Shown here piece by piece: positions 35,540-46,066 of a stretch of 64,000 nucleotides of DNA. Position numbers and translations under genes: made by a program. Source of the DNA: Schistocephalus solidus (lineage: Eukaryota; Platyhelminthes; Cestoda; Diphyllobothriidea; Diphyllobothriidae); assembly GCA_017591395.1 (NCBI GenBank), contig WEDG01001000.1, positions 21,450 through 85,449 on the forward strand, written 5' to 3'. The notes under the pieces were generated by a model. It was given only the letters and a program-made list of their open reading frames with translations, had not been told where the DNA came from and did not search any database. The first letter of the stretch is position 1. Every line of letters starts with the position of its first letter.

Positions 35540-35985
35540 TTTCCGCGTCAGTCAGACAGACCAAGGTGGAAGAAAGAAGGTTATTTTTAGAAATTCAGAC
35601 GTTTTCTCGATGGTAAAGGTTCGGATTTGGAAATCTCTGTTTTCCAATGCTCTAAAACACAGTGCTAACGTCTACCGTCTACCCTATATTTTTCTGTTAG
35701 GTCCATTTACTGTTAAATGTTACCCGGATGGGTTCATCACAACAGCGATGCTAAATTTGAATAATGTCATACGATGCCTCTTGTATGACGAAATTTCTAC
35801 TAATGCCTAATTTAGAAACGGAACGAGCAGAAAACAAACAGTTTTGAAATATTTTAGTATATATAGGGCCATTCCGTCGTGTATTGACAATGTTAGAACA
35901 AAGTATCAAGTAAACACATGCAGGGAAAAAGGCCCTGATATAAAGAGAAAACTGGGTTCTATAATTTGCAGCAGAACAATTATCG
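35540..35985. other. No gene seen
   Basis: AT-rich sequence between a direct repeat and the family C repeat. A frame of 137 codons (35397-35810) starts inside the direct repeat and shows no motif. Confidence 0.35.
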
Positions 35986-35989
35986 TTTC

Positions 35990-36340
35990 CTTAAAAGTAG
36001 TAAAGCACGTGTACTGACCCAACTCCGAGCGCATGTTGCAACGCTGAACCTCTCGCGACTACCTGAACGTGCGCAGCAGTGGCTGCCTGGCCCTGGCCAA
36101 CCTCGGCTCTCCAAACTGACCAATCATCTTCGAGGCCAACTGACCAATAATCGTCGAGGCTGGCTCACGCGTGGCCTCGTCACTGTCTCACACTTGGTAC
36201 GTCGCTCCCGCGGCGCCGGACTTGTGCTGTAGCCCAGCTGCCAGCTTCTTCCAACCCGTTCTCCGATAGTTCTGTGCAGAATACGCTATCTTTCCAACGA
36301 CCGTCCCACTTCACCTCTTCTCATATGGCAACGTGCCAGA
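35990..36340 (+). repeat. Dispersed repeat family C
   Basis: About 350 bp containing gcgcatgttgcaacgctgaa, ctccaaactgaccaatcatc, ttcgaggc, acgcgtggcctcgtcactg and cagcttcttccaaccc. A second copy is at 60235-60440 (+). A short copy is inserted in the SINE head at 41688-41834 (-). Family content is unknown. Confidence 0.75.
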
Positions 36341-36619
36341 ATGTCGTATTAGCTAGGGCCTTCCCTATTAAGTTCAGCTGCCACGATACACTTAGACATG
36401 CGTCAGCCAATATTTCATTCAAGCCCTTATTTAGAAAGGTAACCTTATTTAGAGTGTGTATAATTGATCTAAGTCATAGTAATTGAAAATTTTTTGTGCA
36501 CATTCATTTTTCTGGGCGATGAGGTTTTATTTTTGGGGAGTTTACAGTTATCACCCTAACGGCCGTCTGCATTCAAAACTATGTCCATGAACTCACTACT
36601 TCGGTACCTGATTTTAGGC

Positions 36620-36735
36620 AATATTCCTTTGACCCACTTGTGAAAAACTCGGTGGGATTCGAACCCACGCCAGTAAGGGGAAGGCTTTAGTACAGCCAAC
36701 GCTCGAGGCAACTGAGCTACGAGGCCCCACCGGCA
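36620..36735 (-). repeat. tRNA-like SINE head with tail (reverse)
   Basis: Reverse strand: ggggcctcgtagctcagttg, a 4-bp anticodon-like stem around gtactaa, an extended variable region and gtgggttcgaatcccac. It looks like a class II (Ser-type) tRNA, but the 3' acceptor side reads gagtttttc and cannot pair with ggcctcg. The tail matches the other copies. Confidence 0.6.
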
Positions 36736-36739
36736 ATAT

Positions 36740-37595
36740 CTTATTTTGATGGTTTGGATAAATGCATACAAAAATATCTACGTTTATGGGGAAGCGATTG
36801 CAAACACTGAAAATTGGGAAGTATGCATCCATATTTCCAAGACGACCTGTAAGTCAGCACCAGAAATATTTATAGAGAAATCGGACTTGAGGAAAGTTCC
36901 GTTAATATACAAAAATTTTATGTCTACGATTGCAACTGACAATTTTATTTAAATCCATTATTCACCGATCGGCCGGTGAAAATGTGAGCTTATGAAAAAC
37001 ATTTGGTCTTGTGACGTCCTTATCGGCGTTATCGCACGAAAACCTGTTTGCTTACGTCACGCGCATCTCAAATAATGGAAAAACACAAAAATCCAACCAA
37101 TTCTCTTAAAACCCTGTTAGACTCTACACGCACACAGTAGGCTGCTTGTTAAAGGTCATCCTATAAACAAAACTTATTCTTGAAGGATACTTAAGCGTTA
37201 AGTTCTCCGAAGAATTATTTTCAATCCTTATTCTGTTTGTGCTGATCTATCTGCTCTGTTATTTTTGCATGGACAGGCTTTCTGTATAATTAAACCGTCC
37301 AATGAATTTCGAGGTTTTTGGAATTTTGGATATTTCTTAACAACGTAATTTTACCTTTAATAGCAATTTTATCTTTTACATTCGTTTAAAGTCGTTCGTT
37401 CGTTCTTATTTCAAAGCTTCGGCACCGGTGTGCAAGTGATCTGCAATCTTTCTTAAATTTCGCCATATTGCTTGTGATAGGTCACATTAGTGTATTGCAC
37501 ACATTATCATGCCCAATATATCACCTAAATGAGAAAGGTTTTATTAGGCTCCTTCGCTATGCGGCTGATCTGCTACATGTATGGACAGAGCACGA
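36740..37595. other. No gene seen
   Basis: AT-rich sequence. No exon, repeat partner or RNA gene recognised. Confidence 0.4.
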
Positions 37596-37662
37596 TACTA
37601 TCACGATATGATAAACACTGCGGCTTGGACGGTTGCCATCAGACAACTCAACTCAAACCTCG

Positions 37663-38389
37663 AATTTTTGAAGCATTTTTTCCCGGATATAAATTTAAAC
37701 AGGCGTATACAGCAGGATTTATTGGTACCAACAAATTTCGTGACGGCTTATCAACTGCAACGAATGGAAGTGGATAGCAGTTTAAATTTACAGAAAAGCA
37801 ATACATATCAAGGATTAGAGTACAACGTAAAGAATAACCAAGTCAACGCGTTAGCTTTAAACTTCAGAGGCAAGAAAATGTGGGGTAGTTGTTAATTCAA
37901 CTACAACCATTAAACATCTAGGGATGAAAATCACCAGGGAACTTTAAGACTGACCACGTGGTCTAGTTGCTTGCAAAGGTTAGGTTTCACCCTATGTATA
38001 TACGCCTCTTCCAAGTAGCGCACATTCCGAGTTGTTCGTGCCCGAACCAGTACTCGAAAAGCTGTTTTGAGGTCTGCAGAGTGACCACTGTCTAAGTGAT
38101 GTTTAGTCATCGAAGACCGTGGTACTTTGTTTTCTTGTTTAAAAATCAATACGGCAAATTTTCAGCGGCCCTGGTTGCCAATTGCATTTGCCAAATGTAC
38201 TTGCATCCACAAGTGCGCTTGAATTCATAAACACAGTTTGGGGTGACATGCAACGGCAAGCCGTCCTTTGGCTTGTTGATTGGCAGACTTCTAGTTATCT
38301 GTGCAATGCAAAGACGGGTTGCAGTTGATAAGCCGTCACGAAATTTGTTGGTATCAATGAATCCTACTGTATATGCCTTTTTAAAATTA
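37663..38389 (-). mobile_element. Penelope-like insertion with target duplication
   Basis: About 727 bp inserted in a B repeat. The 8-bp sequence aaacctcg is present on both sides (37655-37662 and 38390-38397), as expected for a target-site duplication. Inside, the - strand encodes the C-terminal part of a GIY-YIG protein, so the insert is a 5'-truncated Penelope-like copy. Confidence 0.75.
37931..38149 (-). pseudogene. Penelope-like endonuclease C-terminal fragment
   Basis: The frame reads SSMTKHHLDSGHSADLKTAF, then RVLVRARTTRNVRYLEEAYI and HRVKPNLCKQLDHVVSLKVPW. This is the DSGH...AFRVL...YLEE.YI..K.P.LC block that ends Penelope-like GIY-YIG proteins. The catalytic GIY-YIG core upstream is not readable. 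Dead fragment. Confidence 0.7.
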
Positions 38390-38979
38390 AAACCTCGTAG
38401 TCAGCCTAGTGCAGGGTTGTGCGGAGTGGCCGACTGGTCGACTGAGAGTCAGGTTGCGATGTCTCCTTCTCAACGTGCCCGCTGGCCCTTTCACTGATGT
38501 GAACTCTGAATTGCGGACCCCTTTTAGAGGAAGATGTTGGTTTTTGGTTTGTGTATGTGGCACACATAGGTGTCTTTTTTCCGTTTTTATCGCACAACAT
38601 GATGGCACTAATGTCGCATCTGGCATTCGCGAGAGGCTTACATCTATCACAACTTATTCCTGTCTTTATTTCGTGCGCTTTTTATGCGAAAAAACTAGTC
38701 GCAATTTTGCTTGATATTGGCGATCCTGTGGTGTAATTGATCTTTTGTAGGGTTCGGTTGTTGCATCCTGTTGTGCCGAAGCGAGAGAGAGAGAGCTACG
38801 CTTTATTTTGAAAGTATAATTCCGAAAATTTCAGCAAAGCAGTATGCATGTATGTGAGGCGTGGGCATTGGGAAAGAAGGCAGCTTACTTACTACTTCAG
38901 TAGTCAGCAGTGTGCTGGTTTGATTTTGTTTCGAGTACATTTCCAAACACCATCTGGCTTCAAGCTTTAATAATCTGTA

Positions 38980-39765
38980 GTCTATGGTGTCACGGTTGAA
39001 TGAGGTCGCTAAATCATTCGGTTCGCCCATAAACGCTAGGAAGACCAAAGAGTTTTCAAGCTGCCCAGAAGGCAACTCTCGAGATAAATGGCTGTCACTT
39101 AGAAGAAGCAGACCGTTTCAAATACCCCAGGGAGGTTGCTGCCGAATGTACAGACTGAGGATGACATTATCTCCCGAATCGGTGCTACTTGTTGGATTTT
39201 CTCAAAAGTTAGAAATTGCCTATGAACCCGACGCGCCACGACGATTCGCGCGTACTGTGCATCCATCCGGTCTGTGTTTCTCTATGGCTGTGAATGCTGG
39301 GCTATACGCGTGGAATATGATAAAAAAAGGAAGAAGTTTGCCACGACTGCTTGAGCACCATCCTTCGAGTGAAGTAGACCGACTTCCTCTGAAAGGAAAC
39401 AGTCCGCACTCGCTGCGAAAATATCGCAAGTATATCTCCAGCTATCCGATAATGACGATTAAGGTCGTTTGATCACGTTTTTCGTCGCCCACCTCACTAA
39501 CTCAATGTTACTACCCACGATCCTGCACCGCTACTCAAATGGAGGCGTCGAAGAGGGGGTTAACTCAAAATCTGACTCAACACAGTTTTTCAGGACACGG
39601 AAGTTGTTCTTGGACCTTCGGTATTTGGCATCCTTCTTTTGGTGAAGGGAATTGATTGAGCTATGCAGGTCTGCTGCCATGGATCATCAAGCAAAGACAG
39701 GCACAATCTGTGACATTATCGAGGTAAATTAGATCAGGCATGATCGCAACCGTAACAAGTACAAT
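38980..39765 (+). pseudogene. 3' part of second LINE family
   Basis: Frames shift along SRLNEVAKSFGSPINARKTK (post-YxDD region), then DDIISRIGATCWIFSKV, then RAYCASIRSVFLYGCECWAI with the conserved LYGCE.W, and finally TEVVLGPSVFG followed by RSAAMDHQAKTGTICDIIEV. This order is that of CR1/RTE-like LINE proteins after the RT active site. Stops and frameshifts make it a pseudogene. The 3' tail matches 31485-31520. Confidence 0.65.
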
Positions 39766-39769
39766 TTAA

Positions 39770-40310
39770 AATACATTTGTTCATCGTACGTTAGAGTTGC
39801 GGGGCTTTTATCACGCGATTTGGATAATATGGTGCGGTACTTGTGTAGTATCGTACTCACCATCTCCTCTCACTCCCACCATAGTCAATACGACCGAATT
39901 GGGGGCGGAGGTAAATGGGGGGTAGGCTACACACTTAAAGATTCTTACATACAACAGGGGCATTGAGGTCACCCAGAGAGAATGGTTAAGCGACGAGAAC
40001 AAACCAAAAAGCTCAGTTAAACGCCAGCGAGAATGTTTCAATCTTTTGCTGAACTCTGTCTGTACGATTTTCTGAATCGAGAGTTCTATTTTTCACCGTG
40101 AGTTCACCTTCTCTCCCCCTTATGCGCGAGTCATTTGTCCCCGCATATTTTTTCACTACTGCAGCACATTCAAATGCAAAGCTCTACTTTCAGGCAATCG
40201 ATCGAGTTCCTTCTACTGCTGGATAGCTCCAACGGACGATCCATCACGGTTTCTACGCAGGTGCATAGACTCGAAATATCTGTCGAACTGCATCCCTTTA
40301 AAGGTTTATA
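39770..40310. other. No gene seen
   Basis: No convincing coding or repeat signal. Confidence 0.35.
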
Positions 40311-40319
40311 GTCAATACC

Positions 40320-40540
40320 AGACATGGTGTTTGTGTTTGAGGGACCAGGTCGTGTATATGGTACGCGCAGACGTGGTCATGAGGTATGTCAGCCACTGCG
40401 GCGATTCCCTGCGCCAGACAACTGATCGGTTCGGATCGTGGTCGAGGCCCGGGAAGGGCAATAGAGAGTGAGGTCGAAGGCTCAACGCCCTTTCCTCCCT
40501 ATCCAACGCGCTGCCAACTGATGGGATAATTCAGGTTGGG
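40320..40540 (+). repeat. Monomer B 3' part
   Basis: gagggaccaggtcgtgtatatgg, ctgatcggttcggatcgtgg and gagagtgaggtcgaaggctc blocks of B. The end carries a short local duplication: aatccaacgcgctgccaactgat occurs at about 40501 and again at about 40553. Confidence 0.65.
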
Positions 40541-40544
40541 CAAT

Positions 40545-40912
40545 CAGCTCAATCCAACGCGCTGCCAACTGATCGGATCATTCACGTTGGGCAATCAGCT
40601 CAATACGTGTTTGTGTGGAATGGCCGATCGGTGGACGGAAACTCCGAATGCAATAGGGACGCCTTAATGTGCGCTCTATGGCACTCACATTGCTTAAGCT
40701 CCGAGCCAGGTGTGGCTGCACACTTAGAGGTTGCTCCGGTCCCGCCTGCGGTCATGACAGCAGGCTCAGTTGGGGGAGGAGAAAAGAGTGCGTTACATGC
40801 AGCGCTAGTCAACTACCACTTTAAACGTAGTTATGCGCAATTCCCTGTTCCTGCTGCACCTTGATGTGTGGCACACGGTGGACATCGTCGGAATCGACGG
40901 TCAAACTACCAT
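40545..40912 (+). repeat. Monomer A
   Basis: Head ctgccaactgatcggatcattc, then ctccgagccaggtgtggctg, tacatgcagcgctagtcaac and ggacatcgtcggaatcgacg. It lies just beyond the 3' end of the galactosyltransferase gene. Confidence 0.7.
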
Positions 40913-41087
40913 ATGTGCTGAAGTTCCCAGCATCCGTAAAATCACCTTTTCTAGCAACACCGCGCGCCAATAGCTACATTCACTGATTATGCTAGTCATC
41001 CACACAGCCGAAAAGATGCTGCTAAAAAACTGGGAAGAAGAGGTAAAAGGTGAGAGCATATAGCCTGAAAAATTAAAAAAAGCATTT

Positions 41088-41093
41088 TTTAAT
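41088..41093 (-). terminator. ATTAAA-type poly(A) signal candidate
   Basis: On the - strand ATTAAA lies about 87 bp past the stop of the near galactosyltransferase terminal exon. It is a common variant signal, but a single hexamer in AT-rich DNA is weak evidence. Confidence 0.3.
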
Positions 41094-41179
41094 GGTTCGG
41101 CAGCAGTAAGCGTAAATTATGTAACATTAAAGCCGATTGAAAAACAGAGATACTGTTTCGCTGTCAGACGAAAATGACC

Positions 41180-41526
41180 CTACAGATCAAATAACATCCA
41201 AACAAAGTAATCATAAAACTTCCTTTCCATCAGCCTGTAAGATGTTTGTGCAATTCCGTCATACTGCATACGCCATTTTACATTGTCAAATTCTATGAGT
41301 TGATCCACACCGTCGATCCTTTTTCGTGTATGGTAGCGGTTGAATTCAAAGAAAATTCCGTGAGGAGGTGCTGTCCGATCGATTGGCATTTTTTTTCAGT
41401 TGGAGTCGTTTATAGATGTCGTCATCTTCTCCGCCCCAACCGTAGAATACATTGGACGCGCCGTTAATTGCCTCAAGATGCTCCCAGCGAAAGGCTGTCA
41501 CGGCTCCCAAGAATTCATCGTAAAGT
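41180..41526 (-). CDS. Galactosyltransferase near terminal exon, frameshifted
   Basis: The acceptor CGCTGTAG lies before ACTTTAC. It encodes LYDEFLGAVTAFRWEHLEAI, NVFYGWGGEDDDIYKRLQLKK, then shifts frame in A8 (41390-41397). In the other frame it continues IDRTAPPHGIFFEFNRYHTRK, NVKWRMQYDGIAQTSYR and VWMLFDL stop. At 347 bp it is exactly one base longer than the far copy, consistent with a single inserted A and no other net indel. The His of YHTRK lines up with the metal-ligand His of the family. Confidence 0.75.
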
Positions 41527-44236
41527 CTACAGCGGGAAATAGGCTGCAGGAGAATAATTATTGCCTGTACAACCAACAGAGTGCCGAGAAGGTGTTTTTG
41601 GCGCAGCTTGGAATAATTCCTTTGACAAAATTATGAAAAAACCTCGGCGTTCTCGGTGGGATTCGAACCCACGACAGCAAGGGTTTCGGGGCCGCTTAAG
41701 GCAGCCTTGAAGATGATTGGCAGGTTTGTAGAGCCGCGATTGGCCGAGAACCAGGCTGCTGTTGGTGCCCACGCACCAGTCCTGATAAGAGGCGCAACCT
41801 TGCAACAGCGCACGGAGTAGGCCTACCTCACGGACAAGGTTTCAGTACAGTCAGCGTTCTTGCCTCCTAGCCTACAAGGCCCCACCGGGAGTCGTGAGCT
41901 GAATCCCGGCTAATCCAAATCTGCGGTTGTGTGTAGTTGCCTGATAATAGATAACAAGTCAGAAATGAACATCCTAGTTTCCGGAGGCCTCATGGGTACT
42001 CCATCTTGCTTCGTGGTTGTATTTCTGGCTTACGCTCTCATGGCTCTGATGGTGTGCAGTAGAGAATATTATCCTGAATCCTAGTATTCTGCTCTTCCCT
42101 CGGATCTCTTCAGGTGCACATGCATTTAGTCTCTAATGCCCCCGAAAAACGCATGCACACTGATTTATTATCCCGAAGGGGTTGAATTGCAAAATAAATT
42201 CGAAAACGTACACGCGCTCCTGCTCCCCGAACTTTACATGATGAATTTAGGAGCAAATATTTCCAAAATTTGAAAAAAATGAGGAAATATGCATAGAAGA
42301 AAGGTTTTTAAACTTAGTAAGTCGACTTATGGGCAAACCTGCAAAGATTGCATTAATGAATTGAACCAGTTGATTTCTTACCTCTTTTGAGTAAACTGTT
42401 CTAACAGGAAACAACATGATTTGGAGGAAATCACTGTCAGATTCATGAATATGAATTTACAAATAACTCAACAGATACCCAGAAAATTGTCAACAGTCTA
42501 GAAAAATCCATTTACAAACTGTCCAAAAATACATCTTACCAGTACCTGCTCATCCAAAATCCATGTAGTTCAAAATTGAAAACTCGACTTTCTTCATAGA
42601 TGATCGGGTATTCACGGTGAAACAGTTTCGTTCACAAATGGGCAGCAGCAGAAAGTTGAGATGTTTTGGATGAGGCTAGATATTATTTCTGGCCATCTGC
42701 CTTATTTTACTAAAATGCAATAATTTTTACCGGTCATTCGAATGTTATGGATAGATTTTAATCACTCTCTCTGATACTGTAACACTGTTGACAGATGGTC
42801 GTCCCTTATTCACTGTGTAAATTATGTTGTTTCCAGGACTGAACATCGAGGAGTCTGCGTCATGCATCGAACCCCTGATATACAAATGATAGAGCCCTTT
42901 CACGGATGCCTGTTTCTCGTTTCTAATAACACCATGATATCCCGTTGCGTTCCAATGCAAAGGCGCATGCTGTTTATAGAAAAAGTCTGAGATCATAAGT
43001 GAAATCCATTAAAAAATTTTTTTGCAATCACTTGCAAATTGGAATCACTCACCGCGCACTTTCAATATAATTTTTCTGCAAATCAAACTCTCCAGCTTAT
43101 ATTAAATAAGAATAGTTTTCAACAGAATGGAAACCTATTGTACGCTGCATCTAGGCATATACATTTCGAAGCCCGTTAGTGTTATCTGATTGGGTCAGCT
43201 CGACTGGCCGATTTATAAATAAGACTTGGACCTCAAAACATACCCTGCACTCATCGATCGGTTACAGGACTCACTAGTCCCGTTCTTCTTTGGGACTCGC
43301 TTGAGCCCCGCCAGCAGCTAGTATTATAGGCAATAGAACGTGACCAACAAAAACCAGGGAGACTGGAATTGCCATTTTTGGCTTATTAGCCGTTATCAGC
43401 AAGCCACACCCAACCCCAGGTGGTGCCCCACCCGAGGCTCGAACCCTCAACCTGTAGTTTAGAAGTCCAACGCTCTAATAATTTCTGGCATATAAGCCAG
43501 AAATGACCATTCCAGTCTCCCTGGTCTTTGTCAGTTATATTCTGCTACCTACACTTCTACTGATTCGCAAAGACAAGCACTGTAATTACCAACGCTCTGC
43601 ATAAAAACCTTGATTTACAGACTAAACGTCCACTTACGGCTGATAATCAACTTCTGACTCGAACGCAGTGGCCATCTGTCTGACAGCAGGCCCACAGTTG
43701 TAAATGGTAGAATTCAAGATTGGCACCTTGTCGACGTCATGTAGAATGAAGCAGTCTATTGCGCGCAGCGGATCGCCTAGTGAACTCCCCCTTATCTCTC
43801 TCACAGCAGCATTGAACAGTTTGGCTCGGTTGAAGGGTTCATTGCCACTTTGTTCCGCGACAAGCACTACATACTGCACCGTCTGCTTGCGAAGGAAGAC
43901 ATGCATGCGGAACAGAAAGTTAAAGAGTTCTAGGTAGCGATTTCTGTAAGGTAGAATAATTGCCACCGTGTCCTTTGCAACAGTCCGATTGGGCGGACTC
44001 AGTTGTTTCAGGAGTTCAGCATTCAGGTCACTCAGATGTCCGTTCTGAGTAGAATTCTGCGAAAGATGGGGGATATTTGATGTGTACAAACGGCTGTCAA
44101 AGTCAAGAAATTTAGGTGCCTTCTTTGCCTTGTTGAACAGCTGATATTGCTGAAAGACAAAGACGAGGACGGCAAAAGACAAAACCAATGCGTAAGTTAA
44201 GAAATAGCACCACGAGGGGAAAATTCTGTAGAACAT
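41180..44236 (-). CDS. Beta-1,4-galactosyltransferase-family gene, 2 exons
   Basis: Golgi type II enzyme that transfers Gal (or GalNAc) from UDP-sugar to terminal GlcNAc on N- and O-glycans and glycolipids. Exon 1 is 43638-44236, the terminal exon 41180-41526. The CC|A split codon joins exactly to give DYQPLYDEFLGAVTAF, matching the family LPYVQYFGGVSAL block. The product would be about 314 residues: short cytosolic tail, one membrane anchor (about residues 9-28), stem with NxS/T sites, then the GT7 catalytic domain. Visible motifs: IILPYRNR, FNRAKLFNAA, HDVDKVP (metal-binding DVD) and YGWGGEDDDIYKR. The position equal to Tyr289 of B4GALT1, which controls Gal versus GalNAc choice, appears to be Phe, so donor preference cannot be assigned. 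An extra A in an A8 run (41390-41397) shifts the frame after QLKK; whether this is real or an assembly error is unknown. Confidence 0.85.
41640..41890 (-). repeat. tRNA-like SINE head interrupted by family C repeat
   Basis: The B-box side (cggtgggattcgaacccacg, 41655-41674) and the A-box side (about 41868-41886) of one tRNA-like head are 147 bp further apart than in the other copies. The extra DNA (41688-41834) resembles the reverse strand of repeat family C at 36018-36130. It is bordered by caagggtttc and caaggtttc, which looks like a target-site duplication. Confidence 0.7.
41925..42060 (+). repeat. SINE body fragment
   Basis: Diverged SINE body: gtgtgtagttgcctgataat, aacaagtcagaaatgaacatcc and cctagtttccggagg. 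It lies in the galactosyltransferase intron. Confidence 0.5.
42065..43340. other. Galactosyltransferase intron, nothing firmly recognised
   Basis: AT-rich intronic DNA. One - strand frame of 83 codons (42745-42996) is open but has no family match and no clear splice sites at both ends. Confidence 0.4.
43345..43545. repeat. Two SINE pieces in opposite orientation
   Basis: 43345-43475 is a nearly full SINE on the - strand (body ccagggagactggaattgcc and ggcttattagccgttatcag, head ccacccgaggctcgaaccct). 43480-43545 is a + strand body piece (taagccagaaatgaccattcc, ccagtctccctggtctttg). It lies just inside the galactosyltransferase intron next to exon 1. Confidence 0.65.
43638..44236 (-). CDS. Galactosyltransferase exon 1 (anchor and donor site)
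   Basis: Starts at the ATG ending at 44236; an in-frame TGA lies four codons upstream, so this start is the first available. YFLTYALVLSFAVLVFVF is the signal anchor. NSTQN, NRT and NST are N-glycosylation sequons. VAIILPYRNR, FNRAKLFNAA and FILHDVDKVP are family motifs. It ends DYQP with 2 bases of a codon before GTAAGT at 43637-43632. Confidence 0.9.
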
Positions 44237-44289
44237 ATCGTCTCCTCAACACCTTATTTGTCCCTTACGGTGACTGACGCGTGTGGCTT

Positions 44290-45330
44290 ACCATGGCTGT
44301 AGGTGAACATCGAGCTGTGATTGGTTCAAAGGCTTGTGGTGCATGCATGTCTGTGTGGGACCTATGACCGACTTTACTGCTTTTGCTATGTGGGGGGGGG
44401 GAAATGGTAATTGGTTCAACTACAACGGTGAATAATCAACTCGATTGAGTACTTAATTTTTTTCGAAATATGCGTGTGTGTGTGTGTGCCACATACAGAT
44501 TGGTCTTGCAGTGGATGCCATAGGATAACCGTCAAGGTCATTCATTTTGAAGTAGACCAAAGGGAGGCAAAATCTGGTAAAATATCGCCAATTCACAGTT
44601 GACGATAAGAATGTACCTATTGGAGACATACCTAGAAGTAGGGTAAAACACACTTAACAAAAGTCGCGTAAGGAGCGCTTCCTGTATCAGTTACTTCAGC
44701 CCCAGCAAGAACAGTCAAAACGCTCAGCGTGAGCACTAGATAACCCGAGGAAAGCAATCCAATGGTGATAGCACAAGTAAAAATGGATAGCCACAGCAGC
44801 ATTCGAATTAGAGATCTAGACGATCGCCTCGTCCATCACGGTTAACGCCATGAATCCTAAGATAACCCTTGACATTTCTTCGATTAATTTTTACCCAGTA
44901 CGAACAGTGGTATCGATGCAAGCATCGGGATGACAGAATGTTATTCACAGGTCTCAGTGCGAACGGCCTTTCCCAAGCCTTTCAAAAATAAAGTTAAGCA
45001 AAAAAATGAAAGACATTCTTTTTCGCCATCACCAGAGCTTCACGCCCCTCGGAGAATGACACCTCTGTGGAACATGAAAGCGCTGGCTCATAATTCAGGC
45101 AATCTCGGAATAAAGGAACGGTTTTGGAAGACGAAAGTTATAATTTATTATATGCCTAAGCTCACTGAAGCTATTGAGTTGCTCAAAGGAGTCAAAATCG
45201 CTAACTCCCGCTAAGTTACTGGTGAAGCTTTTGAAAAAGTCATTCCATATGCTATTCTGTGCATATGTTGACGTCAGATGTCTGCCAACCAATCGGAAAA
45301 AAATGCGTTGATTAAATCGCTCTATAAGGA
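44290..45330. other. Upstream of galactosyltransferase, no gene seen
   Basis: Probable promoter and 5' region of the galactosyltransferase gene. It contains a short G run at about 44391-44401 and a (TG)9-type run at about 44471-44488. No second gene is recognised. Confidence 0.4.
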
Positions 45331-45339
45331 CTGAGGTCC

Positions 45340-45600
45340 GGGTGTTCGCAGCAAGCAGACCATAGTCAACCATTCCGCGATTTGTTGCAAACCGATGGAA
45401 AAACTAATCAAACAAAATTCAATACATATTCTAGAACGAAAAAATCTGCTTTGCGATTTCCACCATAGATTCAATAGTGACACCTCCTGTGCAACAAACT
45501 TGCTAAAATGTTTGGAACGGTGGACTGGGGCGGCGCATGCAGACTTTATCGAATTCCAGGGGCCTTTGATAGTGAGCCTCACAAGCTTCCGAAGTGGATT
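45340..45600 (+). pseudogene. CR1-like LINE reverse transcriptase fragment
   Basis: One frame reads ICCKPMEKLIKQNSIHILER, KNLLCDFHHRFNSDTSCATN and LLKCLERWTGAAHADFIEF. This matches the RT segment 'SI..K.MEK.I...I..HLE...LL...QHGFR...SC.TNLL..LE.WT' of CR1-type elements, just before motif A. It is short, with His replacing the usual Gly of the HGFR block. Dead fragment. Confidence 0.65.
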
Positions 45601-45869
45601 TAAAACTTCCTAAGTAGCCACTCTCAGACTGTTCATAATAATCAGCAGCAGTCGATAGAGGTTGCAGATGAAAGCGCTGTTCTTTACGCGTCCATGCTTG
45701 GTCCTAATCTACATATTTATGTAACTTTTGCTTAGTAAAAAATCGGACTGTCTCAAATTCATCGCACACACCCAGATATTCAACTCATCACTTGTAGACC
45801 ATAGAGACCATACTATTTTCTCTGCAGTTGGCCTGTATTTAAACTAAGAACTCTACAATGATTTACGAG

Positions 45870-45894
45870 TATATATATATATATATATATATAT
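45870..45894 (+). repeat. (TA)n microsatellite
   Basis: About 25 bp of perfect alternating TA. Confidence 0.9.
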
Positions 45895-46007
45895 GAGGAG
45901 CCGAACCCCTCGTTGCTGTGTCACACAGCAGCGAAACATCAGCGAAACACGTGTCTGGGCTTTTAGCTAGTATCTATGTCGGAAGTACGGTATAACGTCT
46001 TTTGTCA

Positions 46008-46011
46008 TGTA

Positions 46012-46062
<51 letters not shown>
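46008..46062 (+). repeat. (TA)n microsatellite
   Basis: About 55 bp of alternating TA with one early interruption. It sits close to the 3' end of the Penelope-like element that begins near 46.2 kb. Confidence 0.95.

Positions 46063-46066
<4 letters not shown>

Larger units (their letters stand above)
37600..38480 (+). repeat. Monomer B split by a 0.73-kb insertion
   Basis: The head (tatcacgatatgataaacac through gacggttgccatcag) runs to caaacctcg at 37662. The copy resumes at aaacctcgtagtcagcc from 38390 and continues through gagagtcaggttgcgatg and aatgtgaactct-type B sequence. Between them lies unrelated DNA with Penelope-like coding remains. Confidence 0.75.

Noticed and set aside
36645..36730. 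Class II (Ser-like) tRNA gene on the - strand
   Set aside because: The D and T arms are good, but the 3' acceptor strand is destroyed and the flanking tail is shared with other SINE copies.
42745..42996. 83-codon frame on the - strand in the galactosyltransferase intron
   Set aside because: No family motif, no paired splice sites in register, and frames of this length are expected by chance in 64 kb.
45890..45965. Hammerhead ribozyme of the nearby Penelope-like element
   Set aside because: Neither strand shows CUGAUGA followed by a stem and GAAA; only isolated cagcgaaac motifs are present.
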